DNA of 64,000 nt. It comes from Lolliginicoccus suaedae (GTDB taxonomy: Bacteria; Actinomycetota; Actinomycetes; Mycobacteriales; Mycobacteriaceae). Each line of letters starts with the position of its first letter. Position 1 is the first letter of the stretch. The stretch is from positions 186,001-250,000 of the forward strand of contig NZ_VSSO01000001.1 of assembly GCF_008312885.1 (NCBI RefSeq), written 5' to 3'. Below, in pieces: positions 52,957 to 62,912 of the stretch. A program made the translations under genes and the position numbers. The notes beneath the pieces are model-generated. The model was not told the DNA's origin. It did not search any database and saw nothing but the letters and a program-made list of their open reading frames with translations.

Positions 52957-53946
52957 GTGGCGGCGGCACGAGCGGAACGACTGGTCAACCTGGTGATCGC
53001 GCTGCTATCGACGCGGCAGTTCCTCACCGCGGACCAGATCCGCGAGACGGTGGCGGGCTATCCGCGCGACGGCAGCGACGATGCCTACTACCGCATGCTC
53101 GAGCGTGACAAGGCGGAGCTGCGGGATCTCGGCATTCCGCTCGAGACCGGGCGGGCCTCGTGGCACTCGACGACGGAGGGCTATCGCATCCGCCGCGACG
53201 CCTACGAGCTGCCGGATGTGCAGCTGGACCAGGACGAGGCCGCCGCGGTCGCCGTGGCGGCGCAGCTATGGCAGTCGCCGGAGCTGCACGCGGCCACGCA
53301 GGCCGCGTTGCTGAAGCTGCGCGCGGGCGGGGTGCCCGTGATCGAGGGGTTGCCCGTGACGATGGTGCCGCAGCGCGCTCGCACGTCGGAGCAGGCGGTG
53401 CGGGTGCTGCTCGAGGCGATCGATTCGGCAACCGCGGTCCGGTTCGCGCACCGGCGCAGCGCCGGGGAGGACTTCCGGGAGCGCGAGGTGGAGCCGTGGG
53501 GCATCGGCACCTGGCGGGGCCGCTGGTACCTGGTGGGGCAGGACCGCCACAAGCAGGCGGTGCGCACGTTCCGGCTTTCCCGCATAGCCGGCGAGGTGAG
53601 CGTGATCGGCAAGCGCGGGATGGTGCGCAAGCCAGAGGATGTCGATATCCACGAGGTGATCGCGCGCGCGGTCGCGAGCGGCACGGCGCCCCGGCTCCCC
53701 GCGAAGGTGTGGGTCGCGCCGGGAAAGGTGCATGAGCTGCGGCGCATGGCCTCGGCCTCGGCACGGCATGCGCTCGACGGGGTGGATGGTGACCTGCTGG
53801 AGGTGGAGGCGTCGTCGTGGGAGTGGCTGGCGCGCGCGATCGCTGGGCATGGGCCCGATGCCGTGGCGATGGAGCCACCGGAGCTGGTGCGGGAGGTTGT
53901 CGCGGTGCTCGAGGGGGCGCTGCGGGCAGCGGGAGGTGATCGGTGA
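52957..53946 (+). CDS. pafB: WYL-domain transcription regulator PafB
   Basis: A 329-residue protein with an N-terminal winged helix (LVNLVIALLSTRQFLTADQIRE) and a WYL domain near residues 145-225, with REREVEPWGIG and RWYLVGQDRHKQAVRTFRL. A C-terminal WCX extension follows. With PafC it forms the activator of the mycobacterial LexA/RecA-independent DNA damage response, sensing single-stranded DNA through the WYL domains. The GTG start follows GGAAGGGA. The stop overlaps pafC by GTGA. Confidence 0.94.
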   Translation: MAAARAERLVNLVIALLSTRQFLTADQIRETVAGYPRDGSDDAYYRMLERDKAELRDLGIPLETGRASWHSTTEGYRIRRDAYELPDVQLDQDEAAAVAVAAQLWQSPELHAATQAALLKLRAGGVPVIEGLPVTMVPQRARTSEQAVRVLLEAIDSATAVRFAHRRSAGEDFREREVEPWGIGTWRGRWYLVGQDRHKQAVRTFRLSRIAGEVSVIGKRGMVRKPEDVDIHEVIARAVASGTAPRLPAKVWVAPGKVHELRRMASASARHALDGVDGDLLEVEASSWEWLARAIAGHGPDAVAMEPPELVREVVAVLEGALRAAGGDR

Positions 53947-54941
53947 TGGCGTCGTCGCGGTTGTCGGTGAAGCTGGTGCGCCTGCTCAACCTCGTGCCGT
54001 ACGTGATGGCCAACCCCGGAATCTCCAAGGCCGATCTCGCGCGGGAGATGGGGGTGACGCAGAAGGAACTGGTCGATGACCTGAACCTGCTGTGGATGTG
54101 CGGGCTGCCCGGCTACGGGCCGGGTGACTTGATCGACCTGTCCTTCGAGGGCGAGACGGTGGCGGTGACCTATGCGGCCGGGATGGAGCGGCCACTGCGC
54201 CTGGCCGGCCCGGAGGCGACCGCGCTGCTCGTGGCGCTGCGGGCGCTGCTCGACCAGCCCGGCATGGCCGATCCCGCAGCGGTGCGGCGGGCGATCGCGA
54301 AGATCGAGTCCGCGGCTGGTGTCGCGGCCTCCAGCAATGGCCAGGACAAGCCCGGCGACGATGACCCCGCACCGGGGGAGACCGAGGCTGGTGACCCTGA
54401 GGCGACCGCGAGGCTCGCGGTGGTCCGCGAGGCGGTGCGCCGCAAGCGCGCCATGAGCATCGTGTACTACTCGGCCTCGCGCGATGTGGTGAGCGAGCGC
54501 GTGGCCGACCCGATGGGGATGCTGCTCGTCGATGACCAGGCCTACTTGCAGGCGTGGTGCCGGATGGCCGAGGACGTGCGATTGTTCCGCCTCGACCGCA
54601 TCGAGTCCGCGCGGCTGCTCGAGGAGCCCGCGCGCGTTCCCGCCGACGCCCAGCGCGTCCCGGCCGATGGCTTGTTCAGCGAGCATGAGCACCTCGGGGT
54701 CGCGCGATTGGTGATCGAGCCCTCGGCGGGATGGTTCGTTGACTACTACCCCGTGGAGAACGAGCAGCGCCTCGATGACGGTCGCGTCCAGGTCGATATG
54801 CGCTATGCCTCCGACGAGTGGATGGCGCGGATGCTGCTGGGCTTTGGCGCGAGCATCACGGTGGTCGAGCCGACCGGGCTCGTGGAGCGGATGCGGGAGC
54901 AAGCCAGCGCGGGGCTCGAGCGCTACCGGCAGCAGCGATGA
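53943..54941 (+). CDS. pafC: WYL-domain transcription regulator PafC
   Basis: A 332-residue partner of PafB with the same plan: a winged helix (LLNLVPYVMANPGISKADLAREM), a WYL domain near 165-230 (MSIVYYSASRD, RMAEDVRLFRLDRIESARL) and a WCX tail. A Gly/Asp/Pro-rich linker sits near 135-155. The GTG overlaps the pafB stop by four bases; an ATG directly follows at 53946. It should act with PafB as a heterodimeric damage-response activator. Confidence 0.94.
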   Translation: MMASSRLSVKLVRLLNLVPYVMANPGISKADLAREMGVTQKELVDDLNLLWMCGLPGYGPGDLIDLSFEGETVAVTYAAGMERPLRLAGPEATALLVALRALLDQPGMADPAAVRRAIAKIESAAGVAASSNGQDKPGDDDPAPGETEAGDPEATARLAVVREAVRRKRAMSIVYYSASRDVVSERVADPMGMLLVDDQAYLQAWCRMAEDVRLFRLDRIESARLLEEPARVPADAQRVPADGLFSEHEHLGVARLVIEPSAGWFVDYYPVENEQRLDDGRVQVDMRYASDEWMARMLLGFGASITVVEPTGLVERMREQASAGLERYRQQR

Positions 54942-55050
54942 TCGGTGATGGTGGATGAAGCCTTGATGAACGCCGGTGCGGGGTGCCGCCTGCCGGGCCC
55001 GATCTCGGGTAGCATCGGTGACGACGTCGATGTGGGAGGCTGAAAGAACA

Positions 55051-55338
55051 ATGGGATTCACGAGCCCGTGGCACTGGTTGATCCTGATACTCGTCATCGT
55101 GGTGCTGTTCGGCTCCAAGCGGCTGCCGGACGCGGCCCGCGGGCTGGGTCGCTCGATGCGCATCTTCAAGAGCGAGATCAAGGAGATGGGCAACGACGGG
55201 AGCACCGAGAGCGCCAAGCAGCCCCCGCAGTCCGCGCCCCCGCAGATCAACGCGGCCCCCAGCGAGCCTGACCCGAGCGATCGCGCCCAGGGCAGCTACA
55301 CCCAGCAGGGCAACCAGCAGCCTGATCAGCACGCATAG
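55051..55338 (+). CDS. tatA: Tat translocase subunit TatA
   Basis: A 95-residue protein: one N-terminal membrane helix ([15 protein letters not shown]), the hinge [13 protein letters not shown], an amphipathic helix with FKSEIKEM and a disordered Pro/Gln/Ser tail. TatA oligomers form the pore for folded twin-arginine substrates such as the PhoD protein at 18.8-20.3 kb. The ATG at 55051 lies about ten bases after GGGAGGC. tatC follows after 82 bases. Confidence 0.95.
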   Translation: MGFTSPWHWLILILVIVVLFGSKRLPDAARGLGRSMRIFKSEIKEMGNDGSTESAKQPPQSAPPQINAAPSEPDPSDRAQGSYTQQGNQQPDQHA

Positions 55339-55420
55339 TGCATGGCCCGTGCAGCGCCAGTCCAGCAGTGGCTGGCGTTGCGCCGTTCCGGCCGGATCCC
55401 TATCCCTGTGAGCGAGAAGA

Positions 55421-56341
55421 ATGACCGCGGTGCGACTATCCCTGAAGCCTGGGCGCCGGAAGCGCAAGCTCAATCCGGACGGCACGATGCCGCTCACCGA
55501 GCACCTGCACGAGCTGCGTACCCGCCTGCTGATCGCGCTCGCCGCGGTCGCGGTCACCACGATCATCGGCTTCATCTGGTATTCCTACTCGGTGCTGGGC
55601 ATCCCGGCGCTCGGTGATCTGCTGCGCGGCCCCTATTGCGAGCTGCCGCCGGAGGCACGCGCCTCGTTGACGCAGAACAGCGACGAGTGCCGCCTCCTCG
55701 CCACGGGCCCCTTCGAGCAGTTCATGCTGCGCTTGAAGGTCGCGGTCACCGCGGGAATCGTGATGGCCAGCCCCGTGTGGCTCTACCAGGTGTGGGCGTT
55801 CGTGATGCCCGGCCTGCACCGCAACGAGCGCCGGTTCGGACTGGTGTTCGTCTCGATCGGCGCGCTGCTGTTCGTCGCTGGCGCGGTCATGGCGTACATC
55901 CTTGTCGCGTTCGCTCTGCACTTCCTGCTCACCATTGGTGATGAGGTCCAGATCACCGCATTGAACGGCCAGGAATACTTCGGCTTCATCATCAGCCTCA
56001 TCGTCATCTTCGGCGTCAGCTTCGAGCTGCCCCTGATCGTGGTGATGCTCAACGTGGTGGGCATCCTGCCGTACGAGAAGCTCAAGACCTGGCGCCGCGG
56101 CATCATCTTCTCCCTGTTCGTCTTCGCGGCGTTCGTCACCCCGCACGATCCGTTCTCGATGATCGTGCTCGCCCTCACCCTGACCTTGCTGTTCGAGATC
56201 GCCGTGCAGTTCGCGCGCATCAACGACAAGCGTCGCGCCCGCCGCGCCGGCACGTGGGGGCACCTCGCCGACGATGAGTCCGAGCCACTCGAGGCACCCG
56301 GCCCCGTCGCCGATGACGCTTCCGGCGAGCAGGAGCGATAA
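55421..56341 (+). CDS. tatC: Tat translocase subunit TatC
   Basis: A 306-residue six-helix membrane protein that binds twin-arginine signals. The family motif HLHELRTRLL precedes the first helix, GPFEQFMLRLKV holds the conserved Glu of the first periplasmic/cytoplasmic region, and PLIVVMLNVVGI occurs later. The C-terminal 50 residues are a charged cytoplasmic tail. The stop codon overlaps the -10 box of the helicase gene. Confidence 0.95.
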   Translation: MTAVRLSLKPGRRKRKLNPDGTMPLTEHLHELRTRLLIALAAVAVTTIIGFIWYSYSVLGIPALGDLLRGPYCELPPEARASLTQNSDECRLLATGPFEQFMLRLKVAVTAGIVMASPVWLYQVWAFVMPGLHRNERRFGLVFVSIGALLFVAGAVMAYILVAFALHFLLTIGDEVQITALNGQEYFGFIISLIVIFGVSFELPLIVVMLNVVGILPYEKLKTWRRGIIFSLFVFAAFVTPHDPFSMIVLALTLTLLFEIAVQFARINDKRRARRAGTWGHLADDESEPLEAPGPVADDASGEQER

Positions 56342-56344
56342 CGT
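56339..56344 (+). promoter_or_regulatory. -10 box for helY overlapping the tatC stop
   Basis: TAACGT includes the tatC stop codon TAA. Eight bases later is the ATG at 56353, without a ribosome-binding site. Confidence 0.45.
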
Positions 56345-56352
56345 AGTACAGG

Positions 56353-59094
56353 ATGAGCATTCCTGCTACTGAGGTCGCGGCCTTCGCCGCGCAACTACCG
56401 TTCCCGCTCGACCCGTTCCAGCGGAGCGCCTGCGAGGCGCTGGAGGCCGGGCATGGCGTGCTCGTCTGCGCGCCCACTGGTGCCGGCAAGACCATCGTCG
56501 GCGAGTTCGCCGTGCACCTCGCGCTGCGCGCGGGCCGCAAGTGCTTCTACACCACGCCCATCAAGGCGTTGTCGAACCAGAAGTTCCACGACCTCGTCGA
56601 GCGCTACGACCGCGACACCGTGGGCCTGCTCACCGGTGACCAGAGCATCAACTCCGACGCGCCGATCGTGGTGATGACCACCGAGGTGCTGCGCAACATG
56701 CTCTACGCCGGCTCGGACCGGCTGCGCGGGCTCTCGCACGTGGTGATGGACGAGGTGCACTTCCTTGCTGACAGGTTCCGCGGCGCGGTATGGGAGGAAG
56801 TGATTCTCCACCTCGCCGACGATGTGGCACTGGTCAGCCTCTCCGCGACCGTCAGCAATGCCGAGGAGTTCGGCTCCTGGATGGAGACCGTGCGCGGCGA
56901 CACCACCGTGATCGTCGACGAGACCCGGCCCATCCCGCTGTGGCAGCACATGCTCGTCGGCCGACGCATCCTCGATCTGTTCCCCAGCCGGATCAGCGGC
57001 GGCCCGCCCGGCCGCGGCCAGCGCAAGCTCAACCCGGACCTGCTCTCGCATATCCGCAAGCGCCTCGCGATCGAGGATGCCGAGCGGCCCGGCCATCGCC
57101 GTGGCGGGGGGCGCGATCGCCGGGGCCGGGGTGGCCCGCCCAGCCGCTACCGGCCACCGGCGCGCCCGGAGGTGATCCTGCAGCTCGACAAGGCAGGGCT
57201 GCTGCCCGCCATCACGTTCATCTTCAGCCGCGCGGGCTGCGATGCCGCCGTCGGTCAGTGCGTCCGCTCCGGCCTCACCCTGACCACCGAGGATGAGGCT
57301 GCCCGGGTGCGCGAGATCATCGAGCGCCACACCGGCGAGCTGCCGCAAGCGGACCTGCGCATCCTCGGCTACGAGCAGTGGTGCACCGCCCTCGAGCGGG
57401 GCATCGCCGCCCACCACGCGGGAATGCTGCCGGCGTTCCGCCACACCGTGGAGGAACTGTTCGTCAACGGCCTCGTCAAGGCCGTCTTCGCCACCGAGAC
57501 CCTCGCGCTGGGCATCAACATGCCCGCCCGCAGCGTGGTCCTCGAGCGGCTCGTCAAGTTCAACGGCGACACCCACGCCGATCTCACCCCCGGCGAGTAC
57601 ACGCAGCTCACCGGCCGGGCCGGGCGGCGCGGCATCGACATCGAGGGCCACGCGGTGGTGCTGTGGGAGCCCAGCGTGGATCCCGACATGGTGGCGGGGC
57701 TTGCCTCGACACGCACCTTCCCGCTGCGCAGCTCCTTCGCCCCGGGCTACAACATGGCTGTCAACCTGCTGCGCCACCTTCCTGCCGACGAGGCCCGTGC
57801 CCTGCTCGAGCGGTCCTTCGCGCAGTTCCAGACCGACCGCGACGTCGTGGGGGTATCGCGCGCTATCGAGCGCAACGAGCAGGAGCTGCAGCGCATCGCT
57901 GGTTCCACCGACTGCCATCTCGGTGACTTCGCCGAGTACGCGCGACTGCGGCGCGCCCTCAGCGAGCGCGAGCGCGAGCTCAAGCGCGGCGCCACCGGCG
58001 AGAAGCGCAATACGGTCGCCGAGTCGCTGGTGCGGCTGCGCCGTGGCGATGTGATCATCGTTCCCGCCGGGCGGCGGGCCGGACCCGCGGTGGTGCTCGA
58101 GCCTGATCGCGAGTTCGCTGATCCGCATCCGCTGGTCATGACCTCCGGAGGCTGGTCGGGCAGGCTCTCGCCGCGGGACTTCGCCGACCCGGTGGAGGCG
58201 GTGGGCTCGATCCGGCTGCCCCGGCACATCGATTTCCGCGATGCCCAGGTGCGCCGCGATATCGCGTCCACGCTGCGCAACAAGGGCTTCGCGCCCGCAG
58301 TGGGGCCGGGCAAGCACGGCAAGCATGGCAAGAAGCGTGATGGGGCGACGCATGACCGCGAGCTCGCCCGGCTGCGCCGCGAGCTCAAGCAGCATCCCTG
58401 CCACGATTGCCCCGACCGCGAGGAGCATGCCCGTCTCGCCGAGAAGGCCCACCGCCTCACCGTGGAGACGCAGAAGCTGCGCGCCCGGAGGGATTCGGCA
58501 TCGTCCTCGCTAGCGCGGACGTTCGACCGGATCGTGGAGCTGCTCGCCGAGCGTGCCTACCTCGAGCCGGACGGCGACCCAGTGGTCACCGAGGAGGGCG
58601 AGTGGCTGCGCCGCATCTACAGCGAGAGCGACCTGCTCATCGCCGAGGCTCTGCGGCGTGGCATCTGGAAGGGTCTCGGCCCCGCCGAGCTCGCCGCCGT
58701 TGTCTCCTGCGTGGTGTACGAGGCGCGCCGCGACGCCACCGCCGCTAGCGTCATGCCGACGGGCCCGTTGCGCCGGGCCGTTGCCGATACGCAGCGCATC
58801 TGGGAGGAGATCCAGTCCGACGAGATCCGCCACCAGCTGCCTATCACCCGGGAGCCGGACACCGGCTTCGTCCACGCCATCCATGTGTGGGCGTCGGGGG
58901 CGCCGCTGCTCGATGCGCTGCTCGCCGCGAACGAGATCCCGCCCGGTGATTTCGTGCGCTGGTGCCGCCAGGTGCTCGACCTGCTCGAGCAGCTGCGCAT
59001 CGTCGCGCCCGACTCGCAAGTGCGGTCCTCCGCGGGCAAGGCTATCGCGGCGATCAAGCGGGGCGTCGTCTCGATCGACGCCACCACGGAATAG
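56353..59094 (+). CDS. helY: Ski2/Mtr4-like RNA helicase HelY
   Basis: A 913-residue DExH helicase. Motifs in order are PTGAGKTI (Walker A, near 36), TPIKALSNQKF, TEVLRNML, VMDEVHFL (motif II) and SLSATVSNA. The second RecA domain follows, with HHAGMLPAFR, FATETLALGINMPAR and QLTGRAGRRGID. C-terminal residues hold a beta-rich and helical DSHCT-type region. It resembles eukaryotic Mtr4/Ski2 exosome helicases, and actinobacterial HelY is thought to act in RNA processing or decay. An Arg/Gly-rich insertion lies near 240-270. Confidence 0.92.
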   Translation: MSIPATEVAAFAAQLPFPLDPFQRSACEALEAGHGVLVCAPTGAGKTIVGEFAVHLALRAGRKCFYTTPIKALSNQKFHDLVERYDRDTVGLLTGDQSINSDAPIVVMTTEVLRNMLYAGSDRLRGLSHVVMDEVHFLADRFRGAVWEEVILHLADDVALVSLSATVSNAEEFGSWMETVRGDTTVIVDETRPIPLWQHMLVGRRILDLFPSRISGGPPGRGQRKLNPDLLSHIRKRLAIEDAERPGHRRGGGRDRRGRGGPPSRYRPPARPEVILQLDKAGLLPAITFIFSRAGCDAAVGQCVRSGLTLTTEDEAARVREIIERHTGELPQADLRILGYEQWCTALERGIAAHHAGMLPAFRHTVEELFVNGLVKAVFATETLALGINMPARSVVLERLVKFNGDTHADLTPGEYTQLTGRAGRRGIDIEGHAVVLWEPSVDPDMVAGLASTRTFPLRSSFAPGYNMAVNLLRHLPADEARALLERSFAQFQTDRDVVGVSRAIERNEQELQRIAGSTDCHLGDFAEYARLRRALSERERELKRGATGEKRNTVAESLVRLRRGDVIIVPAGRRAGPAVVLEPDREFADPHPLVMTSGGWSGRLSPRDFADPVEAVGSIRLPRHIDFRDAQVRRDIASTLRNKGFAPAVGPGKHGKHGKKRDGATHDRELARLRRELKQHPCHDCPDREEHARLAEKAHRLTVETQKLRARRDSASSSLARTFDRIVELLAERAYLEPDGDPVVTEEGEWLRRIYSESDLLIAEALRRGIWKGLGPAELAAVVSCVVYEARRDATAASVMPTGPLRRAVADTQRIWEEIQSDEIRHQLPITREPDTGFVHAIHVWASGAPLLDALLAANEIPPGDFVRWCRQVLDLLEQLRIVAPDSQVRSSAGKAIAAIKRGVVSIDATTE

Positions 59095-59172
59095 CGCGCC
59101 GCTACCGCCCGATAGCTGTCCTGTGGCGGGGAACCGCTGACGAGCACGCCGCGGCGGGGCATGATGGGAACC

Positions 59173-60741
59173 ATGAGCGCGCGCCCCATGCCCACGGCCG
59201 AGGAACTGCATGACCTCGCCATCGCCTCCCTGCACGCATGCGGGACCGATGTCATTCCCGAATCCGTGTTCACGGGCACGATCCTCCCCGTCGGAACGGG
59301 CGAGCCGCTCGAGGCCCGCACCCCGATCCTCGGGGCAGACCTCCTGACCATCACTGGCAGCGCGCCCGCAGACGTCGACGATGCGATCTCCGGCGCCGCC
59401 GATGCGTTCGCCGCGTGGCGCGCCGTCCCCGCGCCACGGCGTGGCGAGCTGGTGCGCTCGCTCGGCGACCTGCTGCGCGAGCACAAGGAGGACCTCGCGG
59501 CGCTCGTGACGATCGAGGCGGGCAAGATCACCTCCGAGGCGCTCGGCGAGGTGCAGGAGATGATCGACATCTGCGACTTCGCCGTCGGACTGTCGCGGCA
59601 GCTCTACGGCCTGACAATGGCCTCGGAGCGGCCCGGGCACCGGCTCGCCGAGACCTGGCATCCGCTCGGCGTGGTCGGGCTGATCACCGCGTTCAACTTC
59701 CCCGTGGCGGTGTGGGCGTGGAACACCGCGATCGCGCTGGTGTGCGGCGATCCGGTCGTGTGGAAGCCCTCGGAGTCCACGCCGATGACCGCGCTGGCCT
59801 GCGATGCCCTGCTCGGCCGCGCGATCGTCGAGCAGGACGCGCCCGAGGGACTGCATACCGTGGTGCTCGGGGCGCGGGAGGTCGGCGAGCAACTAGTCGA
59901 TGACGAGCGCATCGCGCTGCTCAGCGCCACCGGCTCGGTGCGCATGGGGCGCGACGTCGGGCCGCGGGTGGCGGCACGGTTCGGACGGTCGTTGCTCGAG
60001 CTCGGCGGCAACAATGCCGCGATCATCGCGCCCTCGGCGGACCTCGATCTCGCGGTGCGGGCGGTGGTGTTCGCGGCCGCGGGCACAGCGGGGCAGCGCT
60101 GCACCACGCTGCGGCGGCTCATCGTGCATCGGTCGATCCTCGATGACCTGGTCGAGCGCATCGCCGCCGCCTACGCGACGCTGGTGGTGGGCGATCCGTT
60201 CCGCGAGGACGTGCTCGTCGGACCGCTGATCTCGCAGGGCTCGGGGGACGCGATGGAGGATGCGCTCGAGCGGGCCAAGGAGGCGGGGGGAACGGTCATC
60301 CGGGGCGGCGAGCGGATCCTCGTGGAGGGCGCCGAGGACGGGGTGTATGTGGCGCCGGCGATCGTGCGGATGCCGGGCATGGCGCCGGTGGTGCGGGAGG
60401 AGACATTCGCACCGATCCTCTACGTTCTCGCCTACGACGATCTCGACGAGGCGATAGCGCTGCACAACGGTGTCCCGCAGGGCTTGTCGTCGGCGATCTT
60501 CACCACCGATCTGCGCGAGGCGGAGCGGTTCCTCGGGCCAGAAGGCTCGGATTGCGGCATCGCCAACGTCAATATCGGAACCTCCGGCGCGGAGATCGGC
60601 GGAGCGTTCGGTGGCGAGAAGCACACTGGTGGTGGCCGCGAATCCGGCTCGGACGCGTGGCGCAACTACATGCGCCGGTCCACGAGCACCATCAACTATT
60701 CCTCGGAGCTGCCGCTCGCCCAGGGCGTGCGCTTCGCCTGA
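59173..60741 (+). CDS. ALDH7-type aldehyde dehydrogenase
   Basis: A 522-residue NAD-dependent aldehyde dehydrogenase. Landmarks are FNFPVAVWAWN, KPSESTPM, LELGGNNA (catalytic Glu) and GTAGQRCTT (catalytic Cys). The C-terminal FGGEKHTGGGRESGSDAW motif is typical of the ALDH7/AmaB group, which oxidises piperideine-6-carboxylate in lysine breakdown. No lysine aminotransferase gene is adjacent, so the substrate is inferred from family only. The ATG at 59173 is preferred because CATGAT lies seven bases upstream; ATGs at 59161 and 59164 are alternatives. It abuts the convergent exonuclease gene with no gap. Confidence 0.88.
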   Translation: MSARPMPTAEELHDLAIASLHACGTDVIPESVFTGTILPVGTGEPLEARTPILGADLLTITGSAPADVDDAISGAADAFAAWRAVPAPRRGELVRSLGDLLREHKEDLAALVTIEAGKITSEALGEVQEMIDICDFAVGLSRQLYGLTMASERPGHRLAETWHPLGVVGLITAFNFPVAVWAWNTAIALVCGDPVVWKPSESTPMTALACDALLGRAIVEQDAPEGLHTVVLGAREVGEQLVDDERIALLSATGSVRMGRDVGPRVAARFGRSLLELGGNNAAIIAPSADLDLAVRAVVFAAAGTAGQRCTTLRRLIVHRSILDDLVERIAAAYATLVVGDPFREDVLVGPLISQGSGDAMEDALERAKEAGGTVIRGGERILVEGAEDGVYVAPAIVRMPGMAPVVREETFAPILYVLAYDDLDEAIALHNGVPQGLSSAIFTTDLREAERFLGPEGSDCGIANVNIGTSGAEIGGAFGGEKHTGGGRESGSDAWRNYMRRSTSTINYSSELPLAQGVRFA

Positions 60742-61701
60742 TCACGTGCTGCGCGCGGGATTCGCCGCGAGGGCGGCGAGCAGCCGGGCGAGCGCGTTGT
60801 CGATGCCGTAATCGTGACCGAGATCGGCGAGGCCGTGCCGCCCCGGCGGTTGCCTGGGAATCTCGTCCGGCCGTGACAGCGTGATGGGAGCATCGGTCGC
60901 TACTCGCACCACCTTCTCCGCGGCCGCGACATAGTCCACGCTCGCCGCGAGCTTCTTGCGCACGGAGGCCGTGAGGCTGCTCGCGGGATCAGCCGCGGCG
61001 GCCATGACCGCAGCCAGCGAGCCATGCTCGAGGAGAAGGCGCGATGCGGTCTTCTCGCCCACGCCCGCCACTCCGGGCAGCCCGTCGGAGGGGTCGCCGC
61101 GCAGCAGCGCGAGCTCGGCGTAGGCCGCGCCAGCACGCTCCTCGGGCACCCCGAAGCGGGCGGCAACCTCGGCCGGGCCGAACAGTTCCGCCTTCGCCAG
61201 GCCCCGCCCCACATACAGCACCCGCACCGGCACGGGATCATCGGCAACAACTTGCAGCAGGTCGCGGTCGCCGCTCACGACGATCACCGGATCGGTCGCC
61301 TCGCGAGCGGCGAGGGTGCCCAGCACATCGTCGGCCTCGTAGCCGTCCGCGCCCGCGGTGGCGATGCCGATCGCATCGAGCACATCGAGGATCATGTCCA
61401 CCTGCGGGGGCAGCGACTCCGGCACATCCTCCGCGCCTCCTGCCGGCTCGTCGGTGCTCGCGACGCGATGGGCCTTGTAGGACGGGATCGCGGCGACCCG
61501 GAAAGCGGGGCGCCAATCATTGTCGAGGCATACCACCAGGCGCGATGGCTCGTGGGAGCGAACCAGCGAGGCGATCGTGTCGAGGAAACCGCGCACCGCG
61601 TTGACGGGGCGGCCATCCGGAGCGGTCAGCGACTCGGGCAGCGCGTGGAACGACCGGAACCAGAGGCTCGCGCCGTCGAGCAGAACAACCGGTGCATCCA
61701 T
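60742..61701 (-). CDS. PolA-like 5'-3' exonuclease (flap nuclease)
   Basis: A 319-residue stand-alone version of the 5'-nuclease domain of DNA polymerase I. Acidic metal ligands are visible in [22 protein letters not shown] and [12 protein letters not shown]. The helix-hairpin-helix is [14 protein letters not shown], and a RPAFR-YKAHR pair lies in the arch. It probably removes flaps or RNA primers. It corresponds in position to Rv2090 of M. tuberculosis, between pepE and helY. It is convergent with ALDH7 and divergent from pepE. Confidence 0.92.
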   Translation of the reverse strand: MDAPVVLLDGASLWFRSFHALPESLTAPDGRPVNAVRGFLDTIASLVRSHEPSRLVVCLDNDWRPAFRVAAIPSYKAHRVASTDEPAGGAEDVPESLPPQVDMILDVLDAIGIATAGADGYEADDVLGTLAAREATDPVIVVSGDRDLLQVVADDPVPVRVLYVGRGLAKAELFGPAEVAARFGVPEERAGAAYAELALLRGDPSDGLPGVAGVGEKTASRLLLEHGSLAAVMAAAADPASSLTASVRKKLAASVDYVAAAEKVVRVATDAPITLSRPDEIPRQPPGRHGLADLGHDYGIDNALARLLAALAANPARST

Positions 61702-61745
61702 GGTTCCGTATCATGCCAGGCCGTGGCGGGCCGCTCGCGGCGGGA

Positions 61746-61751
61746 TAGGCT
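61746..61751 (+). promoter_or_regulatory. -10 box upstream of pepE
   Basis: TAGGCT, identical to the dop box, lies seven bases before the ATG at 61759. The intervening GGGAGGC could also act as a very close ribosome-binding site. Confidence 0.45.
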
Positions 61752-61758
61752 GGGAGGC

Positions 61759-62886
61759 ATGGCTGCTCCCGATACTGGTGCCCCGTCCGCCACATATGCC
61801 GCGCGGCTGGATGCCGCGGCGCGGCTGCTCGGCCAGCGGGGCATCGACGCGCTCCTGATCACCCCCGGGCCTGATCTGCAGTACCTCACCGGCTCGACGA
61901 TGTCGTCCTTCGAGAGGCTGACCTGCCTCGTGGTGCCAGCCTCGGGACAGCCCCGGATGATCGTGCCGCGGCTCGAGGTCGCGGCACTGCGCGGCACCGC
62001 CTTCGATGACCTTGGCATAGTGATCGTGCCGTGGGTGGACGGGGAGGACCCGCACGGCACGATCATCGACGTGATCGGCGCGGATGCACGTGCCGCTATC
62101 GCCGACGCGACGCCCGCGCTGCATGTGATTCCCTTGCAGGCACGGCTCGGTCAGCCGCTCGCGCTGGCCACCGAGGTCCTGCGCGAGATGCGGATGATCA
62201 AGGACGAGGCAGAGAAAACAGCATTGCGCGAGGCCGGCGCGGCCATCGATCGCGTCCACGCCCGCATGGGGGAGTTCCTGCGCGCGGGCCGCACCGAGGC
62301 CGAGGTCGCCGCCATGATCACCGACGCGATCGTCGAGGAGGGCCACACCGGGGCGGCGTTCGTCATCGTCGGTTCCGGCCCGCACGGCGCGGACCCGCAC
62401 CATGAGGTCTCCGACCGGGTCATCGCGCGCGGGGACATCGTCGTCATCGACATCGGTGGCCCGGTACCGGCCGGGTACTTCTCCGACTGCACCCGTACTT
62501 ACAGCATCGGTGAGCCTGATCCTGCGGCGGCCGACCGCATCGCCATCCTCGAGGAGGCACAAGCCCGCGCGGTGGCCACGGCCCGCCCCGGCGCCACCTC
62601 GGGGCAGGTCGATGCGGCCGCGCGCGACCACCTCGCCGCCCACAGCCTCGGCGAGTACTTCGTGCATCGCACCGGCCACGGCATCGGCCTGTCGGTCCAC
62701 GAGGAGCCCTACATCATGACCGGAGGCGACCAAGTGCTGGCCGAGGGCATGGCGTTCAGCATCGAGCCTGGCATCTACCTGCCGGGCGAGTGGGGCGCGC
62801 GCATCGAGGACATCGTGATCCTCACCGCCGACGGGTGCGAGCCGGTCAACCGCCAGCCCCACGGCCTGACCGTGCTGCCGGGATGA
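61759..62886 (+). CDS. pepE: Xaa-Pro dipeptidase/aminopeptidase P-type peptidase PepE
   Basis: A 375-residue M24 metallopeptidase. The N-terminal creatinase-like domain reaches about residue 150. The pita-bread domain carries all metal ligands: VVIDIGG (Asp), YFSDCTRTY (Asp), HRTGHGIG (His), AFSIEPGIY (Glu) and ARIEDIV (Glu). It should cleave peptides before or after proline. The ATG at 61759 is set by family length and the upstream -10 box. The position next to the exonuclease and helY genes matches Rv2089c (pepE). Confidence 0.92.
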   Translation: MAAPDTGAPSATYAARLDAAARLLGQRGIDALLITPGPDLQYLTGSTMSSFERLTCLVVPASGQPRMIVPRLEVAALRGTAFDDLGIVIVPWVDGEDPHGTIIDVIGADARAAIADATPALHVIPLQARLGQPLALATEVLREMRMIKDEAEKTALREAGAAIDRVHARMGEFLRAGRTEAEVAAMITDAIVEEGHTGAAFVIVGSGPHGADPHHEVSDRVIARGDIVVIDIGGPVPAGYFSDCTRTYSIGEPDPAAADRIAILEEAQARAVATARPGATSGQVDAAARDHLAAHSLGEYFVHRTGHGIGLSVHEEPYIMTGGDQVLAEGMAFSIEPGIYLPGEWGARIEDIVILTADGCEPVNRQPHGLTVLPG

Positions 62887-62912
62887 GTTGACGCGATGCG
62901 CAGGAACGGACG

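Noticed and set aside
53202-55250. 682-codon minus-strand frame opposite pafB, pafC and tatA
   Set aside because: It spans three genes with coupled starts on the plus strand and has no recognisable content.
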